This document shows, piece after piece, positions 45,831 to 56,590 of a stretch of DNA of 64,000 nucleotides. Numbering within the stretch: position 1 is the first letter of the stretch; each line of letters begins with the position of its first letter. Under the pieces are notes generated by a model. The model did not search any database and was not told the DNA's origin. It saw nothing but the letters and a program-made list of their open reading frames with translations. The DNA comes from Larus michahellis (lineage: Eukaryota > Chordata > Aves > Charadriiformes > Laridae): assembly GCF_964199755.1 (NCBI RefSeq), contig NC_133907.1, forward strand, positions 3,353,001 to 3,417,000. The letters are read 5' to 3'. Both the position numbers and the translations under genes were made by a program.

Positions 45831-48252
45831 TCTCTTCGGGCTCTCAGTATTGTGGCATCGAACCTGGGGGACAAATGCTCCACAGAAAAGGCCTGTATTT
45901 CCTAAGTTTAATGGAAATACCGATGCTTTCCCTCCCAAGGAATCCTAAATTCCATAAAGTTTCCTGAATCTCAGAATTCCTGCAAAAAGCACTGGAACTA
46001 CTAAAACAGGACTGACTGGAGAAAAAAACCCCACACTTCAGTGATTTAGAAAAAATAATATAAAAACCCAACATACGCCTGAATTAAAAAAAAAAAAAAG
46101 GCTTGTATTAATTTAAATTTGGCATTAGAAGACACATTTCTATATGAGCCAAGAGTAGCAGAACGTACGTGGGGTTATTTTTAATTTTTTATCCGGGAAA
46201 AGTTAATACATGAAACAAATGCCATAAGCACATCGTGAATGTGCGGGAGGGTGGTTCAGAGCCTCAGCCGATGTAACTGAGCCTCCGTCGTTTGTTGCAA
46301 TGGAGATACAGGGATTTACCCCAGCTCAGCCCGTGGAAACACTGTTGATGGCACTGGGCACTGACTGGGAAGGAAGGAAGCCAAGCAGGGAGGCTTCGTC
46401 TCTTTGTATATCTTCAGGAAATAACAAAGGCAATGTAAGTAGAATATACCTGTAAGGCCAGGCTGCTACCAGGGGTTTGGGTACAAGAAAAACAACTCAA
46501 GCTTCACTCTTATATCGTAACGTCCTCAGAGGCTGACACCAGAGGCTCAGCCCAGGGCCCCAAATCAACTCAAAAATGTTTCTGTGCAGGAAAAAATCTC
46601 TCGGAATGAGTTACGCTGGTTTTAGATGGAGCCGTACGTTCTCACAGCCTGATTTGAAGATAAAACCAAGGAAAAAGCCCTGTTTCTTTCCCAGCAGAAA
46701 TATTTTTGCTCCCAGAAGATAATCTATCGGTAATGTTGCATTTGAAATTAATAGCGAGGGAGACGGAAAGCTCATGCACACTCACTGATCTGACTTTGGA
46801 AGACCAGAGACACTTCTCAACCATGTTCCAAATGCCCCCTGCTACCCCCACGCCCCAAATTCCAGTGTGCACCAGCTGAATTTTCCTTAGCTTCCAGGTG
46901 TAGATTTTTCTAGCTGGAAAATATATGTATCATGCAAAGGCTTTTTTTTAGTATCTCTGGATTTGAAAATCTCAGTGGTTAAACTAAGAACTGCATTGGA
47001 AGTAGAAAGGAAAGGTTGAAAGCTCTAAGTGAGGGGAAAAAAAAAAAAGAAAAATCAGGGTCACCTGGTTACAGTCAGACAAAAGCCACATTTCAAAAAA
47101 TGTACCCTGTAATTTAGTCAAAATGGAAAGGACAGGAAAAAGGTCAATATTGTTTTAAATGAGACTAACAGCTTCCTTTATGTAATGGGTGAACTCCAGT
47201 GTGTTTCCGGATGATTGGCAATTTAGCTGCTCGGGGGGAAAAAAAAAAGGTTAAACTTATCAGCACACAAAAGTGCCAGCAATTTATTTCTGTCACTTTC
47301 CTACAAATTAACCTATTTTAAGGCATTCTGAACCTCATCAGCAAGCCCAGGTGTGGTCGGGAATGAGGGTCACCACCAGGTCCACGTGCACGGAGGGGAT
47401 GTGACAGCAGCCCTGGGAGGCGGCAGCCACGCAAAGGAGCTCTTGGGGCGGAAGATGAGTTCGATGAGGAGAGGGCTTATATTTACAAAAAAGAAAATAA
47501 ATATTCAATTCTTTCCTAAATGAGTAAGTTTTGGCCAGCCCAAACACTAATGCGGACCCCAAGGTCTGATGGTCTGCATCTACCTGCGAGCTGGGAAGGT
47601 GTAAGGGATGGATGCCCCAGGGGTCTGAGCTTGCATAGTTCTGCTACATCAAAAATATTTAAGGACCTGGATCTTGCCCTGAACCACCCCTAGCTTCCAA
47701 ACACAAAGAATATGGACAAGGAGAGAAAAGCGTGTCTCTAACCCTGTCCTCTCACACACCTTTGCTCAGGTAGTTCAGAAACCTTGTCATACACATGCAC
47801 AGATTTGGGTTTCTTAGGCTGTAGTGCCCAGAGGCAGCACAGAGAAAACACCCTCTCCTGCAGCCATGGCATCTGTCTGCTCTGCTGTCTGTCTGCCTGT
47901 CTGTGGTGTTGAACGCGTCTTTATAGCTTTATGGACAAACATAAGGTTGGAGTCCCATCAGCAGTGACAGTCAAGCAGAAGGGTGGCACACAGCTTCAGT
48001 ACGTGCCCAGGCAGGGAGGTTTCCCCATCGTCTTATTTTTTTACGGAGCAATTATTGATCAATCCCCATTGATTTTTCCTATGAGCTTGGCTTGGCTTTA
48101 AGCCACATCCTTCACTGGTGGGGTGTCTTGGTGGAAGGATGAAGTGGAACTGAGGAGGAGATGGAAGAGAGATTGTCAGCAGCAGGGGTTGGGAAAGGCT
48201 CCTGGCATCACAGCTGCGTGGAAATGGCCTGGGAAGGCTGGAGAACTGGTAG
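45831..48252. other. Non-coding stretch with AT islands
   Basis: No gene recognised. A-runs lie near 46087, 47039 and 47240. AT-rich unique islands occur near 46705-46760 and 47140-47335. A TCTG-type repeat lies at about 47873-47905. The last 130 bases are purine-rich flank of the CR1 copy. Confidence 0.5.
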
Positions 48253-48733
48253 GAACCACAGAATCACAGAATGGTTTGGGCTTGGAAGGGACCTTGAAGA
48301 TCATCGAGCTCCAGCCCCCCTGCCCTGGGCAGGGACACCTCCCACCAGACCAGGTTGCTCCAAGCCCCGTCCAGCCTGGCCTTGAACAGGGATGGGGCAG
48401 CCACAGCTTCTCTGGGCAACCTGGGCCAGGGGCTCACCCCCCTCACACTAAAGAGTTTCTTCCTGATGTCTAGTCTAAATCTCCCCTCTTTCAGTTCAAA
48501 ACCATTACCCCTCATCCTACAGCTCCCCTCCCTGATCCAGAGTCCCTCCCCAGCTTTCCTGGAGCCCCTTTAGGGAGTGGAAGGGGCTGGAAGGTCTCCC
48601 TGGAGCCTTCTCTTCTCCAGGCTGAACCCCCCCAGCTCTCCCAGCCTGTCCCCACAGCAGAGGGGCTCCAGCCCTCCCAGCATCTCCAGGGCCTCCTCTG
48701 GCCCCGCTCCAACAGCTCCATGTCCTTCTTATG
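48253..48733 (-). mobile_element. CR1 LINE, 5'-truncated copy (ORF2 C-terminus)
   Basis: Read on the minus strand this is the 3' end of a CR1 retrotransposon. The frame 48515-48264 keeps the end of the ORF2 protein: FELKEGRFRLDIRKK, then WPRLPREAVAAPSL, FKARLDGAWSNLVWWEVSLP and LELDDLQGPF. It stops at the TGA inside the terminal repeat (48264-48266). The element ends with the ATTCTGTGATTCTGTGG tail (48253-48275). Upstream, 48733-48517 holds the preceding ORF2 part (MELLERGQRRPW and later) in shifted frames, so the copy is not coding. 5' truncation and lack of a poly(A) tail are typical of CR1. The segment that remains lies downstream of the reverse transcriptase. Confidence 0.95.
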
Positions 48734-50318
48734 TGGGATGGAGCTAGGGAGGGGGATGAGTGGGAGAGCATGTTCAAACCCACCTTCAAGACCCCCTGAA
48801 AGGCACAGTTCCCCACAGGGGGGAAGGAAAAAACCAGAGCAGAAAAGTAACATTTTTTTCCATCAGCTTATATGAGAGACATGGGCGTCTACGAGAGACA
48901 CCGGCTTAAACGAGACCTTTAGCATTAACATTTTCAAACAACAGTTGGTCTTTCCTTTCCATGCTAATTACAGCCTTTCTGAAAGACCAGGGCAGGGCCT
49001 CCTGTCACCCCGTGTGTACGGGGCTGGGCAAGGCTCTCTCGCACGGCACTCTGCAATTCCGACAGAAAATAGCATAATTAATTTAAACATAATAGCTACA
49101 ATTTTCAAGAGGACCAACATGAAAGGCTAGCGAATTGAGCCTCCCGTACCATTTGTGGCCTGCAGTTTCCACGGTCTAGATGCTGAGGAGTGTGGTAGAA
49201 CCGATCTCCATGGCGAGGTGCTCAGCTCTCGGAAAATCGGGTATTTTTACCTGGTGCTGCCTCTGGAAGGGAACATTAATGGCTTTGATCTAAATCACTC
49301 AGTCTCCCAGCTGATAGCGCTTTTAATGAAAACAGTGGTTTTCCCTTTAAAATACGCCTCGTAGATAGCAGCATCTTTCAATACCTGGATATTTTTTAGT
49401 GTCAATATTAAATACAAGGATGCTTGACTGGCTGCTCTATACCGTAACAAAGCTCTTAACGATTCTTCCAGGTACATCCACAGGTGAATCTGCCAGTGAG
49501 TTAATCAGCAAAAGATGCTTGACACAGTGATATTTTGATCTTTGGGATTTCCGTGAACACTTATGGGCCCTTTTTTCCTTCTCTGACCACTTAAAACATC
49601 ACCATCAATAGGTCTCCTTCATACCCAGATTACTCTACAACTAAATACTGCCCGATAGCAAAATACTGACCTCAAATTAACAGCAAAGACCACTGTAAAA
49701 CTTACAGGAGTGTGATCTGAATTCAGACCATTAAAATATTTCCACTACTTCTGCTTGATCCTTAATGCTTGTTTTCTTGAATACCTGCTTTCACCTGCTA
49801 TGGACACCACGACCTCTGCCACCGCCTCTTGAGATATAACACTTACCCTCGTGATTACTCCCATAGATGATCAAGAAAAAACTGAAAATACTAGCTTTTT
49901 GCAAGTGGTGGTGGGAACCCTTAAAATTTATCTTTTCGATCTAATTAATACAGCTTAATTACCTTTGAATAAAAGTGGTAGTCATAATAAGAGTAAAATA
50001 TGGCGCAAGCAGCATCAGGAGGAATAGACTGTAGATTTCCAGCAAAGTTTTCAGGATCAGGTAAAGTGCCTGGTCTAGGTAGCTAGAAAAGACCACCTTA
50101 GGAAGAAAATTAGGAAGGCTGAATTTTTCATTTAGTCTTTTTTCCCCTCTGGTATGAGATAGTCAGGCGGCAGCTCACGTTAGCAAAACATTAACTTCCA
50201 GAGGCCTTTAATAACGGCCTTCAGTGATCCTAGAAATGCTAAGAGGGCCAATTTTGCAGTCTAGGGTATTTGAATCAGTAGCTTTTCATATTGCGGTTGA
50301 GGCATAAATAGCCATTGT
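48734..50318. other. Non-coding stretch with several AT-rich islands
   Basis: Unique islands at 48900-48995 (AGCATTAACATTTTC, CATGCTAATTACAGCC), 49060-49125 (GCATAATTAATTTAAAC), 49270-49480 (GAACATTAATGGC, TTTTAATGAAAAC) and 49925-50010 (CTAATTAATACAGCTTAATTACC). The last has two TAATTA-type cores 15 bases apart. No frame above 70 codons; no repeat recognised. Confidence 0.45.
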
Positions 50319-50345
50319 ATCTGCTGAAATTATTTTGATCAACTT

Positions 50346-50471
50346 ATGTATTCACCAAGTGGTGTCACTACCACCGTTCTCGCCATCGCAGTGCTGGAGG
50401 AGCTAAGATTCGAGGAACTTGACAGGATAATTAAGTATGAAAGCAGACTGGATTTAGCAGGACCCCAGTGA
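50346..50471 (+). other. Short open frame ending at a donor-like site; possible exon
   Basis: ATG at 50346 opens 41 codons; the frame is open from 50328. The peptide is protein-like: a Thr/Val/Ala-rich start, then an acidic helix-like part (VLEELRFEELDRIIKYESRL), with a stop at 50469-50471. GTGAGT at 50468-50473 overlaps the stop, so an exon could end at 50467 in phase 2. Against it: no good acceptor lies upstream, the size is expected by chance, and a 97-codon frame runs on the other strand. I recognise no family. Confidence 0.15.
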
Positions 50472-50474
50472 GTC

Positions 50475-50490
50475 AACAATCCTGATTGTT
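50475..50490. promoter_or_regulatory. Inverted SOX site pair
   Basis: AACAATC and GATTGTT are exact reverse complements separated by CT, which places two AACAAT/ATTGTT SOX cores head to head with four bases between the cores. SOXE proteins bind facing sites cooperatively with short spacings. The surrounding 50330-50770 is unique, AT-rich and carries GATA (TTATCAGATTAGATAAC near 50520) and TAAT cores. Confidence 0.45.
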
Positions 50491-51609
50491 TCATCATCTC
50501 GGCTTTGTGCTGTTCATATCTTATCAGATTAGATAACAATCTGGTATAGCTATGAGTTGAATTACCATGTTGAACTGCACAGTTAGACCACATGAAAAAC
50601 ATCAATACACATTTAAATAATCCCATTTTCAAACTCAGATAAGAAATGGCCAGCCTCTACAAATCAAAGGCATATCCTCAGGCTAAAATAAAGAGTGGTC
50701 TGATTACCTATTCAGTTATATCAAAGTGCAACAATCAGATGCTATTGCCAATATAACGCAAAGGCTCTTATAGCGGAGCAGTAACACGACTGCCTCGTGA
50801 CAGCAACCTTCAGAGCTAAAATTCACGGGTGGAGATTTTCAAAGGTGAGGAAAGGATTTAGCCAGGTAGCTCCCACGGAAATTAATGCTTTCAGTGTCTC
50901 AGAGCCTCCTCCTCCTCCTTCGCTTTCCTCCTTGCACAGGGCTCTTGTTCTCAGCCTCTGGTGCAGAAGCTCAGAGGGTCTCCAGGCAGCAGGTCCCCCC
51001 TTTTCTGACCTCTCCATCACCATCCCTGGACACAGTCTCCGTTACCAGCCCAGGGACACAGGACCTCTTGTTCCTCCTGCCTTGTCTTCCCAAAATGACC
51101 TACACTCTCCCAGAAGTCCTGTTTTCCACTGGAGACTCCCCAGTCTCTCCCCAGTGCCATCTGCAGATGCTGGTGGTGGCCGGGCCATGGTACCTGTAGG
51201 AGCTTTTCCTGCAGCATCTCTGGGGAAGGGGTGGTAGGTGACAGGCTTGAAGGATCTGCCCAACCTGTGAGGACACACAGGTGCTCTCACATCCCAGGCA
51301 GCGTGTGAGGAGCCGTGGAGACCTCCCGGTGGAGACCTCCTGCTCTTCCCTTTCCTTCCCTTCTTGCCTATAACAATATGAGAACTGCTAATAGTTTCTA
51401 CTTGCATGAAGGTAAATTTTCCCAAGTTGCCCTGTCTTTAAAAGGCTCTCATTAAAAGGGTTGCTCTTTCTCTTTTTTTCCTTATTGTCTCCATCAAAAA
51501 CTTAAAACACAAAGCTCCATCGCTTTGATCTCATGATCTCATATTTCCTATTCTCAGTAATGCCGCGGCACACGTAATGTCTTCTCTTTAAAAGGGGATG
51601 GAGGACTTG
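50491..51609. other. Non-coding stretch, nothing recognised
   Basis: AT-rich until about 50770, then ordinary. A (TCC)n-like tract ending in CCTTGCACAG (50906-50939) looks like a splice acceptor on the plus strand, but the downstream frame (to 51237) has no domain. An 8-bp tandem, GATCTCAT, lies at 51527-51542. Confidence 0.45.
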
Positions 51610-51900
51610 AAGGGCCATGCTGTTCCATCAGATTCACACGGCTGGGAAATGTATTAATGGAAATTAAATTATTTCTGATTTTTCCTGGGTTGCGAAGAGA
51701 ATCAAGCCTGGAGAATTTAAGTTTGAGATGAATGTGTGGCCCTCCTAATTACAGTCACAGTTTCTACCACCCTGCCAGATCCAGACACTGCATGAAAGCT
51801 GGGCGAAATTCTGCACGAAGAACCCTATTGTTGAGAATTAATATTGAACTAAATAAAAATGAAATGGGAATCAATTTTGTTTAAGTACTACCAATCGTTC
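51610..51900. promoter_or_regulatory. Candidate regulatory block
   Basis: ATGTATTAATGGAAATTAAATTATTTC near 51649-51675, CTCCTAATTACAGTC near 51743, CTATTGTTGAG near 51825, GAATTAATATTGAAC near 51835 and GGGAATCAATTTTG near 51867. Unique sequence, no frames. Confidence 0.38.
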
Positions 51901-53751
51901 CCCTTCCTTCCTTCTCCTTTCCCCGCCCCTCCCACGTTATCCTCTGATCTTTTATGCAGCTATTTGCAAACTAACCGTTAGTTGTCAGTCTCCAGCCACA
52001 CACCGCCGAGCCGGCAGCCGGAGGATCCCGCGGCCGTTCGGGAGCGACCCGGCTCCCGTGCAGCCACCGGTGTGTTCGCAGGAGCGTGGAGAGCCCACGT
52101 GAGGACACGCTTGACCCACCCGAGCAGGGAACCACTGTCATAAAGCAAGGATGCCTTGGAAATAACCGAGTAAGCATCCCAAACCTGAGCCCCTCTCTTC
52201 CCGCTCCGCTTCCAGCCCAAAAGCAGCCGGCTGATGCGCAATATGGGCGAGAGGATGAGCTGATTTCCAGCCGTGGCACCGAAACCTGTCCCCACATTGC
52301 CAGGGTGGAGGGAACGGCACATGCCGAAGCAGCGTCGTTCCGGGGGAGGCTTTTGCACTTTAGTTTTCATCAGGGGAAAGCGGAAAGGGTTGGGGGAGGA
52401 CAGGGGCATGAGCTATTTTTTTCACACATTTGGCCAATTATTTTTAAAGTTTCCTTTGCTGAAAATGCTTTTCGCTCATGACATTCCAAGAGAAAACTGT
52501 GAACGAGCACATATTTCCCATAAACATTCATATTTCAGTAAAATAGCCCATTGCTCTTTATGTCTTTGTCTAAACTGGAGAACTCTCAGCTGGGTTTGCT
52601 GGGAAGCTCTTTGGTGGCAGATTAGGTCCCGCAGCAAAGAATATCCGCAAAATTCCAGAGTAAATGGAAGCTGGCTTGGCAATGGGCATCATCCTCATGC
52701 TGAAATGGCCAGTCTACAAGGTGTAAGCTGGGATGGGGATAAATGTGGGCTGTGGATTCTCTGGGCACTCGTCTTGAAAAAGAGCTTGCTGTAGAGTAAT
52801 AGGAAAGGGAAGTGTCGGGGTGAAAATACCTTTGGTTTGCTGACGCTGGAAGAAGATGTGTGAATAAACCATAGCTTGATCTGTTAAGCTGTTATCTGTT
52901 CATGGCTTATCTACCCTTCAGGGCATGGTTCATCTGACCACGAATGGTCAGAGAACAATTTCCCTCAAGGGGCACAGTATAAGCTTCGAGAATAATTGAT
53001 TTTTTGAATGGTGGCCAAATTGCAGGGTTGTGTGCATCTGTACTTCCCTTTGGGTCAAACGAGCGCATTGTTCAATCCAGAACCAAACGCCTGATTCCTA
53101 AACCTTCCTTTAAAATAAACTCTATCCAGAGCTGAAAAGAAAACATGAGTTTGAAATTGTGGAAGTATATAATTTAGGAAATTTCTTAAAAAAAAAAATC
53201 TTATTTCAATGTTTTCACCCAAAAATTTCAGCTAAAATGATTTATGAATTCAAGCCATATTTAGTGAACGGTTTTGATTAATGCTGAATCCGATTTTCAG
53301 TGACTAAACCATCCATCCAGCGCATTCTCTGGGACAGTCAATTGCGATGGTGATTGGAGAAAAACCCAAATCTGAAAGTTGCAATTAGGGACGGTGGTGT
53401 TTTGAACCCACCAGCTTTCCAAGGACGGAGGAGAAGGAATTCAGCTCCAGGTAACTCGGAGGGTTTCCCCAGCGATGCTTCGCTGGGCTACGCCGAGCAG
53501 ACACTGGGAATCCTGCTGGGCAGCACGTGAGCTCCCAACCCTTCATTCTCGTCTCCTTTATGGCTGTTGGCACCATAAACCAACATTTTCCGTTACAACG
53601 TTCCCATTGCCCTTACACGATGCAGGTGCCACGTCAAGAGACCAGCCAGCTCCTCCGTTATTTTTCCCCCCCAACCAGGCTTTCACGGGAGCCCTCACTC
53701 AACGTGGCAGCCCCGGGAGATGACGCAGAAGAGAGCATCCTCGGAGGCTCG
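51901..53751. other. Non-coding stretch, nothing recognised
   Basis: GC-rich frames at 51971-52480 on both strands are unrecognised, as is the 173-codon plus frame at 52273-52794. An AT-rich unique part lies at 52860-53300. No CR1 before 53752. Confidence 0.5.
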
Positions 53752-53814
53752 CAGGCCGGGTTCTGGGATGATCCAAAAGGTCTTCTCCAACCTGAAAGGT
53801 TCTGTGATTCTGAG
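53752..53814 (+). mobile_element. CR1 LINE 3'-terminal scrap
   Basis: GGGTTCTGGGATGATCCAAA, then AGGTCTTCTCCAACCTGAAA and GGTTCTGTGATTCTGAG match the last 60 bases of CR1 in the sense direction: the GATGATCTTNAAGGTCCCTTCCAACC part and the ATTCTGTGATTCTG tail. Diverged and strongly truncated. The left boundary is uncertain. Confidence 0.8.
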
Positions 53815-53929
53815 TTGGAGAATTGGGCTGTGCAGCTCCTTCGGGCTGTCAAACCTCGTTATATTCCCCGGGACTCCTCCGTACCGCGGGTAGAGAGACA
53901 TTTCCAAAACACAGGGCAAGATACCAAGG
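53815..53929. other. Short non-coding spacer
   Basis: Nothing recognised between the CR1 scrap and the AT-rich block that follows. Confidence 0.5.
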
Positions 53930-54600
53930 AGATAATTATGGATGGGAAACAGAGATTTTTTTTTTCGTTTAAAAATGTATTGATATGTACATTGATGAGC
54001 TAAACTGACAAGCTGCGCTTGAGAAAGAAGTAATTGCATCTTTAATAATATTAAACCTGACACCTGCCTTGGCCGATAACACGCAGTCCTGACACTACTT
54101 AGCTAACAATTAGGACACATGAAAAGGACGAAGGGGAAAACAGTATTAAACTGAATCTGCATTTTAAAGAACATAAAAATAAAAAGAAAGACTGTTAATT
54201 GTCTAACACTTGGTTAATTCAATCAGGCATGCAATTTAAAAATAGCTTTGCTTTTCCACTGAAAGAAGAATTAATTACGATTTCTTCCTGAATCCCATAT
54301 AGGAGAAAAAATATTTAGGACAGCCACGGTGCTCTTAGAAAGGCTGTTTATTAATAAAAGCAGAAAACCCCAATGCTAATTGGTATCATAAGCACAATTA
54401 GAAGAGATGTTGTCCTCCATTTGAAAAAGAACAGAGCGCTACATAGCTGAAGGATATTACTGCAAAATGATGAACTGTTCAAAGGTACGAGTAAAAAAGA
54501 GAGTCTTTTCTTTAATGGTAAAATGCCACGTTATCTTGTTTAAATGGCGTAACTTTGCAAAAGACACCATCACATTTCAACCTTTTAAAATGTCAGTGTT
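53930..54600. promoter_or_regulatory. Candidate regulatory block, about 0.7 kb, very dense TAAT cores
   Basis: GAGATAATTATGG near 53929, AAGTAATTGCATC near 54029, CTAACAATTAGGAC near 54103, CTGTTAATTGTC near 54192, GGTTAATTCAATC near 54213, GAAGAATTAATTACG near 54266, GTTTATTAATAAAAG near 54345, ATGCTAATTGG near 54373, CACAATTAGAAG near 54393 and CTTTAATGG near 54511. There is no coding frame and no repeat over the whole length. By motif density this is the best enhancer candidate of the window. Confidence 0.45.
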
Positions 54601-54663
54601 AAAAAATACATATCACAAATAGCTTCTTTATACACTTCCTTTTTTTTCCCCTCTCCTTCTTTG

Positions 54664-54702
54664 TTTTTTTTTTTCACTTTTTTTTTTTTTTTTTTTTTTT
54701 TT
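54664..54702 (+). repeat. T11 and T25 homopolymers
   Basis: T11 (54664-54674) and T25 (54678-54702) are separated by CAC. The run is too long for reliable sequencing length. A 12-bp tandem (AAAGGAAACAGG, AAAGGAAACAGC) follows at 54740-54763. Confidence 0.9.
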
Positions 54703-55870
54703 GTTCCCCCTGAAGGGCTTATGTAGAACTTGCGACTTCAAAGGAAACAGGAAAGGAAACAGCAAAAGATGGTTCAAGGTGATCTTGAGGCTGGCGAAAC
54801 GTAAATAGATTTAGAAGCAAATTTGGCTTTGCAGGGTTTCTTTCCCTCTGTGTACGTGTTTGTCTGTGTTTTAGATAAACCCCCCACCCACCCTGCCAGC
54901 TGGGTATATATTGTCTCTAGCTCGGAGGGTCTGAAATGGGAGGTCCTCACTCTGCTGAGCTCTTTCCCGTCTTGATTACCCGGCGAGCCGGTGTAACGAC
55001 AGAGGGTGCGATGCAGATCTGCGCGGAGCTGCCAGGAGGTTGGGGTTATTTATTTATTTCTTGGAAGGGCACCTTAATCATCACCACCGTGCTCCTTACC
55101 CACCCACCCCCCCTTTTTTTTTTTTTTTTTTTTTAATCTTTGCAGTCACACTTAGGTTTCTTCAGGGAAATAAATCCGTGGCTCGGTGTAACAAGAAAAA
55201 ATTATTTTCTCTCAGTTTGCCGCCGGAACACGGTGAAACATTTTATGATCACCTGTTTCTAGCAACAACGGTGACAAAAAAATCAAAGGGGGAAAGAAAA
55301 GAGACAGTAAAAAATCCCCCATGCGAGTGTCAGAAGCTGGATGGACGGTGGAGCCTCCCGTTGTCGCAGTGGGTGGATGAGCGTGCAGAGGTCGTCAGGG
55401 ATTAACCAGAAGTGGGTCGACTCCATGGCTGGCAGCAGGATTTGCTGTTCTTTCTAGATTTGATCTGGCTACCTAGTGATCAAAAGCTTGAATGGATCCC
55501 TTAAAACGTGGTGGGTTTTTTTTTTGGTGGGAACTCTTCCTCTGTTCAGCCAGTTGATTTCAATGCGTTGGCTGTGGGCATCCGGCTGGAACAGGATTAA
55601 CAAGCAGAAGGGGGGTGAGGACTCCCCCCACTCCCATTTCTGAAGGTTGCTGTGCGTGACTGGGGACAAGCAGGAACTCGGAGCTGCCGTTCGTGGTTCT
55701 GCGCTGGGCCGGCGGCACGCACCCCGATCTCTGCCCGGCACATCGAGCAGCACCACGCGGCTTTCGCCGACAGACACCACCAACGGCAAAGCTGAGAACC
55801 CCAAACCCCGAGTTCTGTTACAGTTCTATCCTGGATACTCTGCGCATAATCCATCAACACATATAGCTAA
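54703..55870. other. Non-coding stretch, nothing recognised
   Basis: A C-run and T-run junction lies at about 55105-55134. Frames up to 121 codons across it are low-complexity. No gene recognised. Confidence 0.5.
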
Positions 55871-55956
55871 ATGTATGTGCGTGCATGCATACGCACAGAC
55901 ACATATAGACACGCTATACACGCTCTCACGCATATGTATGTACATACACATATACA
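55871..55956. repeat. Alternating purine-pyrimidine tract
   Basis: ATGTATGTGCGTGCATGCAT, ACGCACAGACACATATA and GCATATGTATGTACATACAC make a degenerate Pu-Py tract with inverted symmetry in places. It is a probable Z-DNA or cruciform former and microsatellite-like. Confidence 0.7.
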
Positions 55957-56159
55957 GTTCCCTAATTTAAGGCTACACAGAAACCCCCACGCTCCGGTTA
56001 CGCCGGCTATCTGAGAACACAAATGACTATAGCTTAGCCTGGTCTGTGTTTTTCCTGCAGTACACCACTGCACCTCTCAAATAATCAATGACATCCAACA
56101 GGCGCAACATAAGCATATGCTTTTATCTATACATATATAACACGCTGTATCTATACATA
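55957..56159. other. Short AT-rich repeats
   Basis: TATCTATACATAT occurs at 56124-56136 and again at 56148-56160, a direct repeat with a 24-base period. Otherwise nothing is recognised. Confidence 0.55.
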
Positions 56160-56590
56160 TAAATGGATTGTTTACAAAGTATTTCTCCAAATACAGTGAC
56201 AGTTCATCATATTGAAGGTGCAGTAGTTTGGTTAAAATGACACTGTTGAGCCCCTAGGGTCTTTTTTAATAAATATATTTTTGGCTTCTGCCTTCTGGAA
56301 ATCTGCACCAGGCTTTGAAACTCCTGAAAAATTGATTTGCTTTTTTATTGCTGCTTAGCCCACACTACAGGCTGGACATATTTTCTTCTTTTAATTGAAT
56401 CTGCCTGTTACACTGCACAAGTGCCAGGACATCAATTTAATATCTAGATTTTTTGTGAGCTTTCAAACACACAAAAACCCCCCTCTTATTTAATATGGTT
56501 GGATGTTTCTATTTTGCTCCTCAGAGTTTTGATTTGTATATTAGCATTACAGTAGCTGTCCAAGTTGTGTGATATTCCTTGGGAGAAAAA
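56160..56590. promoter_or_regulatory. Candidate regulatory block
   Basis: GGATTGTTTACAAAG near 56166 (forkhead/SOX-like), TTTAATAAATATA near 56265, CTTTTAATTGAATC near 56388, ATCAATTTAATATC near 56431, CTTATTTAATATGG near 56484 and GTATATTAGCATTACAG near 56536. Unique sequence, no frame of 60 codons. Confidence 0.38.

Noticed and set aside
50339..50632. 97-codon minus frame with a hydrophobic start resembling a signal peptide
   Set aside because: The hydrophobic part is short and followed by Ser-rich low complexity. The region carries regulatory-type motifs, and the opposite-strand frame is at least as protein-like.
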